From assembly GCA_028386065.3 (NCBI GenBank), contig JAKUCV010007841.1:92306-156305 (forward strand): DNA of 64,000 nt, given 5' to 3'. The stretch comes from Turnera subulata (lineage: Eukaryota; Streptophyta; Magnoliopsida; Malpighiales; Passifloraceae). The position numbers and the translations under genes are program-made. The notes under the pieces are model-generated. The model did not search any database. It was not told where the DNA came from and saw only the letters and a program-made list of their open reading frames with translations. The number at the start of each line of letters is the position of its first letter. The first letter of the stretch is position 1. Below are positions 10,660 to 20,600 of the stretch, piece by piece.

Positions 10660-11284
10660 TTCTTTTTATGACTCTTTCTTGCATCTTTTATCACATGCAT
10701 CCGTGACCATTGTGGCTAGACTGATGGGACCATACCTCGAGTAGAGTGCATGTGCGACAAGCTTACACCTGTTCGGACATCGTGGAGGGATACGAGACTT
10801 GACAGATGTTTTTGGCTCATGCGGAATTTGTGAACAAGTGGATAACGTTTCTTTCGAGGGACACAGGACGCTCTCGTGACCCTCGCCTTGCGAGTTAACG
10901 AACGTCTTTTTCACGAGGGAAACTGACGTCACCGTTAGCTCTGTATGTCACATTTCTCGGGATCGAGGATGTTTACGACTGATCTAGAGCGCCAAACATG
11001 AAAACATTGTTTTGTTTTAACTTCTTTATATTTTGGTTTTATTAAACGAGTTTTGTTTTGTTTTTAATTTCTTTATGTTGGTTTTACTTCTTTTTATTGG
11101 TTCTATTTTTAACATCTTTATGTTTGATTTTATTTTTCCTTCTTGATGGTTTTGTTTTGCTTTTAAATATTTTGCCTTTCAGTTTAACATGAGATTTTCA
11201 TAACAGTAAAAAAGAGTTTTATTTTGAAAAAGGAAAAAACTTATTTTATTTATTCATAACGGTTTAAAACGGAGAAGAAGTACT
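10660..11284. other. Interior of the non-autonomous element between antisense ORFs
   Basis: A T-rich stretch (about 11010-11230, with repeated TTTTGTTTT and TTTATGTT words) follows the 125-codon ORF on the minus strand and would serve as its 3' UTR. The GC-richer part at 10680-10970 holds an 88-codon minus-strand frame with no recognisable domain; I treat it as promoter-side sequence of the downstream ORF pair. Confidence 0.4.
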
Positions 11285-11662
11285 CTAAGGAGTTACTTGC
11301 TTCTCAAGATCTTTTACAAGCTTTTGTATGTTTTTCATGTGAGGGAAGAGTTCCGCGCACGCCAGTTCTATCTGCATCACCGTCGAGCTGACCTTCCTCA
11401 GTGAGACGTTCAGCTGCGATAGTGTTTGCAGTGGAGTGCTGCTTTCACCCGTTGCATTGCCCTTCCGATCCTCAGCTTTCTTGTTGGCACGCTTTTCTCG
11501 TCGTCTTGGGGAGACTGCTACATCTTCCTTCAGACTGATGATGTTGGTCTTGAACCGCTTCTTGGGGGGTTCTTCATCGGAGCTTGTCAGGAAAGCAGTA
11601 CCACCGATGTAGCTGTTGTCCTCAGAGTCTGAGGTGGTTCTTGATCTTAGTGGTGAGTCCAT
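11285..11662 (-). CDS. Antisense ORF, acidic/basic protein with C-terminal helix (125 aa)
   Basis: I do not recognise this protein. The N-terminal third is Ser/Asp-rich (TTSDSEDNSYIGG, TSSDEEPPKKRFKT). A basic stretch (PRRREKRANKKAEDRKG, about residues 51-68) could act as a nuclear-localisation signal. The C-terminal third (LSQLNVSLRKVSSTVMQ to VKDLEKQV) is heptad-like and may form a coiled coil. The start is the first ATG after a TATAAATA box, in a short leader. It lies antisense in the interior of an LTR element. Expression and function are unknown. Confidence 0.5.
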   Translation of the reverse strand: MDSPLRSRTTSDSEDNSYIGGTAFLTSSDEEPPKKRFKTNIISLKEDVAVSPRRREKRANKKAEDRKGNATGESSTPLQTLSQLNVSLRKVSSTVMQIELACAELFPHMKNIQKLVKDLEKQVTP

Positions 11663-11696
11663 GGCTGAGAGTGAGTGTCTCAGTTATGAGGTTTGG

Positions 11697-11704
11697 TATT
11701 TATA
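11697..11704 (-). promoter_or_regulatory. TATA box upstream of the 125-codon antisense ORF
   Basis: The minus strand reads CGCTTATAAATACCAAACC, a canonical TATAAATA box about 35 bp before the ATG at 11662. This implies a leader of only a few bases to a dozen. Confidence 0.55.
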
Positions 11705-11833
11705 AGCGGAGGAGATGTCGCTTAAGGGTATAAGCGGTATCTCGCATTGAGTTTGGACACCTGACAGAGGGTGCCAGAAGCTTATCGTGGTAGGCCCACG
11801 GATAAGACGGAATTTCGAGGACGAAATTTTTTT

Positions 11834-11846
11834 AAGGTGGGTAGAC
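11834..11846 (+). promoter_or_regulatory. Polypurine tract of the non-autonomous element
   Basis: AAGGTGGGTAGAC directly precedes the TG of the 3' LTR. The preceding tttcgaggacgaaat sequence matches the autonomous relative at 2190-2210. Confidence 0.75.
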
Positions 11847-14800
11847 TGTAACAGCCCGGGTAAAAATTTAGATTTTTACCGGGACTGTAAAAGTCTTTTT
11901 ACAATGAATTATCGAATGAATTAATCTTGGGTAATTAATTCAAGGTAAATCGAGCGTCGTTTTTCGAAACCGGGGGTTTTTCCGTACTCGAGATTTTTCT
12001 GTGGATTTTTCGGACTTAAGTTGGTATTTTTCGGGTCCCGGAATCCTCAAAAAATCACACCGGAAAATAACTAAGGGAGTATTAGTTATCTTCTGGTCCG
12101 ATTTGGACACGCCTGCATTATTGAGGCAATAATGCAAGCGGTCCTGTGAACTCGTGAGCGTCTCCTGTTTCGCCCGTGTATCCTTCATTTTTCTGCCTTT
12201 TAACAACCCATACTTACCAGCCTCCTTCCCTGCAGCCAAAACCAGAAAAAGGTAGAAAAAAAAAATAATAAAAAGAACAACAACACACATCACAGAAGCC
12301 ACCAACCACCCGACACACTTCACGCCGCCGACCACCCCCACATTCTACCACCCTTCGCCGCCGCTGCCATCGTCGAGACCACCACCTGCAAGCCCCACAC
12401 CGCACCACCATCTTCCTCCATATGACCGCCACGACGCCATCCTCTTCGCGTCAGCCGCCAACCACCGCGACACGCTCCTCCCCGCAAACAGCACCACCAC
12501 ACCGACGGCTGCCTCGCCTTGCCACCAGCGCCTCGCCGTGCCTCGCCGTCTTGCCTGGCCGATCGCGTACGCCGCGTCCTCCTTCACGCCGCCCTCGCCT
12601 TCCTCTCTGCGTCCGATGATCCACAACCGGCAACAACCAAGTTGCCATCTCACGCCCCTGTCGCATCGCCACCACCGCACACGATGCCGCCGCGTCTTGC
12701 TCCGTCAGCAGTGCCGCCATCGCCTCGTCCAGCGCCGAGCCCTCCTAGGTGAGCAGCCACGCTCCGGAAGAAGACGACCACAGTGGGCTGTGGCCTGCTG
12801 GATCCAAGGCAATGGGCTCGGACTTGGGCCTGATGTCTTGGAATCGTGGGCCTGGCACTAGTGGGTTTAGGTTGAGACTTTTGGGCTTGGTCTGTTTCAT
12901 TTAATTCAGCCCAGTCTGATTTTAATTAAAAATAATAATAATAATAAATAATAAATAATAAATATAGTTTACATAAATCATATTTTCTGGAAAAATAAAT
13001 ATAAAATTATATGAGTATATTTCCTAGAAAGTAAATAAATATATGTTATATGATTTTAAGTGAAATAATGATCTTGGCATATTATTATAAATTAAGGTAA
13101 TTATGTTATGGATATATTAATAATAAAATGGTGAGTATGAGTTATAGTATTATGGGAAAAAATAAATATGAAATATATGAACAAGTTTTACTGGAAAAAA
13201 ATAATAAAATGATAACACTAATATAATTTTGAGAAAATGTAATTATAATATGATTTCCTTTGAAAAACTATTATAAGAGTAAATAATTTTAGAAAAGGGG
13301 TATACATACTATGAAAATGTTTGGAAATAAATATGGTATCATATATTCTGAGAAATATTTCACTAAGTATTTGAAAAATAAATAATAATATTTAGTAATT
13401 AAATTTTGGCAAGAAATATATTTTATGGAAATAATTTCGAGAAAAATACATATATATGATATAATTCCTAGGAAAATTATATTGTCATTATTTTGGAAGA
13501 CAAAGTATAATTATTCTATAAAAAAATATTTAAAGGAGAGTTTTAATTAAAGTATGGTACCGAAATTATATTCGGATATACGTACGGTATAATATTTTCG
13601 GTAAAAGATGATAATAAAGGGTATGAACCGGGATGGGTTTATTTCGCAGTATTGGCATCATAGTATACCGATTATGTGTATTTATGTGAGCATTTATTTT
13701 GTTGTATAGGTTATGATATCGGGCAGTTTCCCGAGGAGCCGGCTTGGGACCGGTCATTGTCTTCAGAGTTGAGTAATCGGCCAAGGTGAGGATGGATTTC
13801 CTTCAATATGTGCCTATATTACTCGGTTGTTGTGTTTGATGATTATTGCACTGTTGATTGTTGCATTTGCTGTGGTTTGATTCGGGATATCTATCCCAGT
13901 GTCTTGATTGGTTTTGGGATGTTTATCCCCATGATTTGATTTTGGGATGTTTATCCCTGTGCACTGGGTTTTGGTTGTTTATTTCTGTGTCTTTCGGTAT
14001 AAGAATAATGGATTAAATAATAAAATGTGATAAGGATGTTGATCCTCGGGTTTGGATAGGGATGTCTATCCCGGTATTTTGGTTAGGGATGTTCATCCAT
14101 GTGATTTGGTTTTGAATGATGATAATATAATCGTCACGTGGTAAGTAGGGGTACGACAAGATGGTTTAAGACTGTTCTGTGGTGGCCATGACCTGGGTTA
14201 CTTGTGATAAGCATGTCTATGCTTGGGATGTCTATCCCGTGATTATATTTGGGATGTCTATCCCTGGGTTACTATTTTTGGGATGTCGATCCCTGAGCTC
14301 TCTTGGATTTGGTCTGGCACCCGAAATATGTTGAGAACCAGGTCTGACCCCTAGCTTATCCGTGACGGGGCCCGAAAAGATAAAATTGGAAATTGGATTT
14401 TGTTTAAGTCTTTTTAGTCTTGGACCAGTTTTGGGTCGAGTCTTTTGGATTGTTTTATTTTGGCTATTATGCCTGTGTTTTCGTCCTCGAGTAATTTTAG
14501 TGTTGCATGTTGATCGTCTATCTATGGTTCTGAGCACTTCGGACTCACCCCTCACCTGCTGGCTTTCATCCCGTAGGTTGAGTTATTTGTGATTCAGGCT
14601 TGATGCATTCCAAACAGGCTGCAGCGTTATCCCTTGGACAGGACTCGGATCCATAGTTGCATCATGTGTCACATACAGTGTCTTTGTGAGTTATTAAGTC
14701 TTTCACTGTGCTATTTATTGCCATTGTTGGGCTGGTTGTCTTATTATTGATGTTACCGAGTTTTGATGACGGTTTCATGTTGGGCCGATGGGCCAGTTTT

Positions 14801-14932
14801 CTAATGTTTATATTTTGGGCTGTTAAGCCGGTTTCCTATTATATACACAGTATGCTGGACTTTGTTTGGTTGGGTCGTTACAGTTCCGGCACGTGTTTAC
14901 TATGTACGGTAAATACGGGTCGGGGCGTTTCA
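11847..14932 (+). repeat. 3' LTR of the non-autonomous element
   Basis: It starts TGTAACAGCCCGGG after the polypurine tract and ends GGGGCGTTTCA at 14932, followed by ATAAT. It aligns with the 5' LTR over its length, keeps the 36 bp terminal inverted repeat lost from the 5' copy, has a longer AATAATAAT run near 12930 and lacks a short piece near 14728. The visible substitutions and indels point to an insertion that is not recent. Confidence 0.9.
13880..14295. repeat. Array of GGGATRTYTATCCC palindromes, 3' LTR
   Basis: Same palindrome array as in the 5' LTR, with small changes between copies (for example one copy reads GGGATGTTCATCCA). Confidence 0.85.
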
Positions 14933-14937
14933 ATAAT

Positions 14938-15817
14938 TGAGTCCTAAAATAAAAAATAAAAAATAACATAAAAAAGAATTAAGAAAATACAAAATGATTA
15001 AAAAATATAAAACATAAAAGAGACCACCAAAAAATATTATATAAAATAATAATATAAAGAAAAATTAATTTATGAAATGAAAAATTAACAAATTAAAAGA
15101 CATAAAAAAATTAAAAAATACCTTTGCATCAATTAAACTCATATCTAGACTAATAAGGAGGTTCTATAATTGTTGTTCAAGGATTCCCACAATCTCGAAA
15201 CTCTAACTTAAATTTGCCATAAATCATTTTCGGGAGTCAATTCATCCAAATCTTTAATATATATTTTCCTGCACAAAGAACAGAAATATGAAAATGATTA
15301 AAATAGATTGGGAAAATAAAATGAATATAAAAACAAATAAGATACTTAATTATGAGAGAAAAAATAACTTTAATACTATATCAACATTCATACGTATGCA
15401 AATAGGAACAAAACAACAAAGAAGGAATTAAAGAGAATGAGTGAATGATAGAGAAACTGTATCATACACAGACAGAGACTGTATCTAGACTTTGTGTAAT
15501 GCAGAAACAAAAAAAAAATGAGTAAAAGAAAATAAATGAGTGATAGAGAAAATGTATAACATACAGAGACTATTATTTCACATACAAAAATAGAGACTGT
15601 ATTTGTATTTAAAGAGAGATGATGGAATTTTTGAAGAGACATCCCATAAAAAATAAACAAAAATAATTAAAGGTTAGTTTTGAATAATAATATTATCTTA
15701 TGAGTTGTAAAGTTTATCATTTTAAAGGTAATATAATTCTTATCAGAAAATAATATAGAGTATATCACATAATAGTATTCAATATTGAAACTCCAATGAC
15801 GATGACTTTTGTTTTCA
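14938..15817. other. AT-rich non-coding sequence
   Basis: The first part (to about 15120) resembles the AT-rich array at 5530-6350 and probably continues it beyond the LTR-element insertion. The rest has no recognisable gene; the 90-codon minus-strand frame at 15388-15660 is Phe/Leu/Ser-rich and looks random. Confidence 0.55.
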
Positions 15818-16556
15818 AATCAATGACATAACTAATAAAAAGAGTTTTATTAGTATCATAATTGATTAGAAACTCTCGAATAATTATGTTTATCATTATA
15901 GTTAATTATCAGTTTAATGGGGTAAAAGAAATATATAATACCAATCTCTGCGTGTCAATTTTCTGTTGAACAATTTGGGTGTGACTGGAATTTTTTTTAA
16001 AAGAGTACAATTAAGATCAGGTTACTCTGGGATAATTATTTTTGTTATTATGACCAATCAAACTACACCTACAACCCTGCACATGGCAATAAAAGAAGAC
16101 CCCAAAACCTTCACATGGCAATAAAGCAAGACTCTAAAAATCCTATGTGTCAAAACCTGGTGAGGGATACAGCTTTAAATATATATAAATCAATGACATA
16201 ACTAATAAAAAGAGTTTTATTAGTATCATAATTGATTAGAAACTCTCGGATAATTATGTTTATCATTATAGTTAATTATCAGTTTAATGGGAAAAAAGAA
16301 ATATATAATACCAATCTCTGCGGGTCAATTTTCTGTTGAACAATTTGGGTGTGACTGGAATTCTTTTTAAAAGAGTACAATTAAGATTAGGTTACTCTGG
16401 GATAATTATTTTTGTTATTATGACCATTCAAACTACACCTACAACCTTGCACATGGTAATAAAAAAAAACCCCAAAACCTTCACATGGCAATAAAGCAAG
16501 ACACTTAAAATCCTATTTGTCAAAATCTGGTGAGGGATACAGCTTTAAATATATAT
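15818..16556. repeat. Tandem duplication, 370 bp unit
   Basis: Two near-identical copies, 15818-16187 and 16188-16556, both starting AATCAATGACATAACTAATA and ending in the GAGGGATACAGCTTTAAATA region. The second copy ends about 15 bp before the mariner-type terminal repeat. Differences are few, so the duplication is fairly recent. Confidence 0.9.
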
Positions 16557-17102
16557 AATAGATAATAGATACTCCCTCCGTTTCATTTTAATTGTCGTTT
16601 AAGGTTTTGGCACTACCATTAAGAAACTACTCATTACCTTTAATTTTAGTTAAAATTGTGATAAAGAGACTAAATTACCCACCCATCAATTGTTTGTTTT
16701 CCCAATACACATCTTTTCAGATTACGGCTGGAGTAGACCCTATTTTTTCTCTAACCAATCTAAGTAGCCAAAACCAAATCATATACCCTAATCTCCTCGT
16801 AAATCTTTAGCCAAAAGAATTTTTTCCCACATTACATAACCCAAGCAATCTGGTCTGGCCAGGTATGGTATTGGTTCTTTTTATCTACAGTTACCTTTTC
16901 TACATATTAATGCCCGCCAAATTTTAGGGAAAGATTAATAGTCTTGGCTGCCAATTTGGTTTGAATTTTCATTGCGGGAAACTTAAAAATTTTCAGAGCA
17001 CTTAAACATGAAAATATAACTATTTCCCTCCAGTATTTCTTCTATAAAAGCCTTCACAGTTCTTGTTGATGAATGATAAAAGCAACATATCAATTTCAAT
17101 TT

Positions 17103-19629
17103 ATGGATTTACAAGAGGCAGGGAAGGAACAACTAGCGGATAATAACAACAGAGGTACATATTATTTTTTTTTCCTCCACAAGCTAAAATTAAGCTTAAT
17201 TATTCATTTACACTCCACGGTTTGTCAATTTTGTCAGGAATAGAATTTTTATTAGACTTAAACTATGCACAAGAAGAAGAAGACATAGAGGAGACCTCGG
17301 GTAAGTATTGATATAAAATTTCCAGCATCAAAACCTTTCCTATTCTTACTGCATAATTTAAAAAAAATAGGCATTTTATCTATTATAATAATTTGTTGTT
17401 ATCTTCTTTATGAATAATTCTTTATTATCTTGTGTGTTCTTAGAAAAATATTTCCACCAATTTTATTAGATTTTTAATTTAAACCTAACACTTTATAATT
17501 ATTATAGGACAAGAAATTATGCTGGACTTGAACAACCCACCAATGGAAGATAGGGAGACACAAAATGAGAAGGATTCTACCTCCGGTAAGTACCACTCCT
17601 TTCATATCCGTAAATACAAGAATATAGGAATTTTATTAAAGATTGGTTATTACCTTAAGTTAATATTCTTGTTGTGTAATATCTAGTTAGGTTTATTAAC
17701 GAATACAGGATACAAATTATATTGGACCTAACTTTTTAAAATTTATTATAGGATACAAATTTAATTTTGACTTAAATTGTGAACTAGAGGAAGATGGAGA
17801 TGTACAAGAGGAGGAAGAAGAAGTTATGGTTGGTATGTTTTCTTTCTTATCTCAAATGCTTTTTTTCAGGAGATTTATCCAGATTGCTTAATTATAGACA
17901 TAGTAAGTAGTCTATTATGTTAGGTTATATATGTATTTCATGTTAGTAAGACATCGTTAATTCATAAAAAAAAGTACAAATACATCGTCAATATAAAAAA
18001 AAAATGCATAATAAGTAGTAAGTATAATTTGAGACCCATAACAAATTCTGTTGTTTTTTGAATTGCAGGTGCACATCTTTTACTGGACTTGAATAATGAA
18101 CCACCAGAGCAAGATGTAGAAGCCAACATTAATATTGGTATTAAAAATTTTAATAATATTAATTATAAAATTGTATACATTTTATATCTTTTATACATAT
18201 CATGATGCATTGGAAATAAAACTAAAATGTAGGAGAGCTAAAGATATATTTAGTTTTTTATTTGTAATTAATTTTTGTAAATTATCTATTTATTTTTATT
18301 TATATGACAAGTTACTATTTCATATTTTTTTACAGATGAAAATGATAAAGAAACAAAAAATCTCAAATGTTTGACCAATGACATGCGCCAGGCAATTTAT
18401 AGTATGCTGCTACAAGAAAGTTCTAATGGAAAATAAAATAAAGGGGTGACCAAACTGGTGGCATCAGAATTTTCCGTTAGTATCCGTACTGTTCAACGTA
18501 TTTGGAAGCAAGTAAAAGATGGTGGTATACACATAGATGTAAGTCACCGGAGGACTAAAAATTGTGGGCGCAAGAGAATCAAACTTGATTACAACCATTT
18601 TCGAGAAATACCTTTCCACAAACGGACAACACTTAAAGCTTTGGCATGTTCCACGGGGATGAACAAGTCCACACTTTTTCGTCGTCTCAAATCAAAGGAA
18701 ATAAGGCGACATTCAAATGCTATAAAGCCATTTTTGAAGGAAGAAAACAGGAGAAGTCGATTGCAATTCTGCCTATCGATGCTTGATAAGGATAGTATAC
18801 CACATGATCCTACTTTTATCACGATGCACAACATCATCCACATTGATGAGAAGTGGTTTTCCATGACAAAAAAATCAGAGCACTTTTACTTGCTACCCGA
18901 TGAAGAAGTACCGGTACGTACATGTAAAAGTAAAAATTTTATTGGCAAAGTCATGTTTTTAGTCGCCATTGCTCGTCCAAGGTTTGACTTACATGGGAAT
19001 GAATTTTTTCCGGAAAAATCGGTGTATTTCCTTTTGTTACTCATGAGCCGGCCAAAAGATCAAGTGCTAATCGAGTTGCAGGTACTATGCAAACAAAACC
19101 GATGACTTCAATAACGAGAGAGATAGTACGATCATTTTTGATTGACAAAGTTATACCTTCTATCAAGACAAAATGGCCAAGAGAGGACTTGGGATCTCCA
19201 ATATTTATACAACAAGATAATGCCAGAACCCATATTGATACGGATGATGAAGATTTTTATCGAGCAGCTACAAGTGATGGATTTGACATTCGTTTGATGT
19301 GTCAACCTCCTAATTCTCCAGATTTAAATGTTTTAGACCTTGGATTTTTTAGTGCTATTCAATCCCTGCATTATAAAGAAGCACCTAAAACAATTGACGA
19401 GCTTGTTAGTGCAGTTGTGAAGTCCTTTGAAGATTTTTCAACTGAAAAATCCAATTATATATTTTTGACATTACAGTCGTGCATGATAGAAATTATGGGG
19501 GCGGGTGGTTCGAATAAATATAAAATCCCACATGTCAAGAAGATTTTTTTGGAGAGAACTGGACAACTTCCCCTACAAATGAAATGTGATGCTACATTAG
19601 TGCAAGAAGTTTTAAATCAATTGAATTAG
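17103..19629 (+). pseudogene. Mariner-like transposase with duplicated DLN-motif exons
   Basis: The gene model has exons 17103-17154, 17238-17300, 17508-17585, 17752-17832, 18069-18137 and 18336-19629, each with GT donor and AG acceptor and all introns in the same phase. Exons 2-5 encode small acidic modules centred on LLDLNYAQ, MLDLNNPP, NFDLNCEL and LLDLNNEPP. Exon 6 has an N-terminal helix-turn-helix (LTNDMRQAIYSMLL, then SIRTVQRIWKQ) and the plant mariner DDE core: IHIDEKWF, FIQQDNARTH and PPNSPDLNVLDLGFF (DD39D type). It would bind the terminal repeats and catalyse cut-and-paste transposition into TA sites. Lesions: an in-frame TAA (18434-18436) inside the DNA-binding region and a one-base frameshift near 19010, before GVFPFVTHEPAKRSS in the other frame. 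Confidence 0.9.
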
Positions 19630-20600
19630 TTAATAATTCAAAATTTTACCTATCGTGACTAGGTTGTAGTCACTTTATTTTTTTGGGAGGAAGAAAGTAT
19701 CTCCTTTTATAGTTTTTATTCTTCCAGCTATTGTAGGTAGACATCCTGTTGAAATGTGTCCTTTAATTTAGTTTTGTTTATGGTCTCCAATTCTAAGAGG
19801 TAAGAACAAAGCATGTGGTTTCTACTTTTTAAATCCTCTGTCTTGCAATTATTTCTATTCTATTTCTATACATATACAATTCAGAAACCATGTTTCTAGT
19901 CCTAAGTGAGTCAGTGAAGAAGATATCAAAACGCAACTTGGCATAGAGAAGAGAAGGGGAAATGTTTTTTCTTTTTCCTGCTGATTACCAAACAAGGCGA
20001 AGCGTTTTTCAGTTTGGGTTTGTCGTTGTTAGGACGTACCTTGTACTATAAATTAATTTTTTTTTGTAGCAACGACAAATTAGATAATACAATTCAGAAA
20101 CCCTGTTTCTATCTAAATGCAATTTGGCACAGAGGCCCAATTTTATTCTCGGCTGATAAATCTAACTCCAAATCTATGGTTTTCCATTGTAATAAGAAAA
20201 GAAAAAAATATCCCTTGTCTACGGGAAATTATATTATTTATATAAAAATAAAAATCATAATATTGGAAGAATACGGATAACTAAATGCTACTTTGGAGTG
20301 CTAGCGTAATTTTGTTTCTTTTTCATTGGGTATCCTACCCTAACAAGACTTGTACACATTGTTAATCATCAGTAGATTAGCATAAAAAGAAAAAGAATGC
20401 AGATAACTTAGAGATAAAATGAAACAACAATTTTTTCATACAGATCTTGGAGGAATACAAATCTACCGAAAAAGCACAGCCCTCCTTAAAAAAAAGAGAG
20501 AAAACTACAACATTGTTTTGGTCCTTTGGTCCTGAAAAAGAGCAATTAAATATATTTAATAGATTGAAGTAGATAAAAAGAGCAGTTAAATATATTTAAT
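19630..20600. other. AT-rich sequence downstream of the mariner transposase
   Basis: No gene is recognisable. A phrase containing ATACAATTCAGAAACC..TGTTTCTA occurs twice (near 19873 and 20088), pointing to an old local duplication. No convincing mariner 3' terminal repeat was found here, which is why the right end of the element is placed at 25563. Confidence 0.5.

Larger units (their letters stand above)
6356..14932 (+). mobile_element. Complete non-autonomous LTR retrotransposon (8.6 kb)
   Basis: Two LTRs of about 3.1 kb flank a 2.4 kb interior. The element is flanked by the 5 bp duplication ATAAT (6351-6355 and 14933-14937). A primer-binding site follows the 5' LTR and a polypurine tract precedes the 3' LTR. 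The interior has only the edges of a gypsy internal region (a short gag-like start near 9533 and the tttcgaggacgaaat leader to the 3' LTR) and no gag-pol. It would depend on enzymes supplied by autonomous relatives such as the element at 1-4613, whose LTR ends it shares. Instead of gag-pol it carries antisense ORFs with their own TATA boxes. Confidence 0.88.

Noticed and set aside
10666..10932. 88-codon minus-strand ORF in the non-autonomous element
   Set aside because: It lies in what looks like promoter sequence of the next antisense ORF, with no upstream TATA of its own and no recognisable motif.
9560..11810. Endogenous virus integrated in the LTR element
   Set aside because: The antisense TATA boxes and the TGACGTCA motif suggested it, but none of the ORFs shows a recognisable viral replication, movement or coat domain, and the nuclease-like part fits a LINE origin better.
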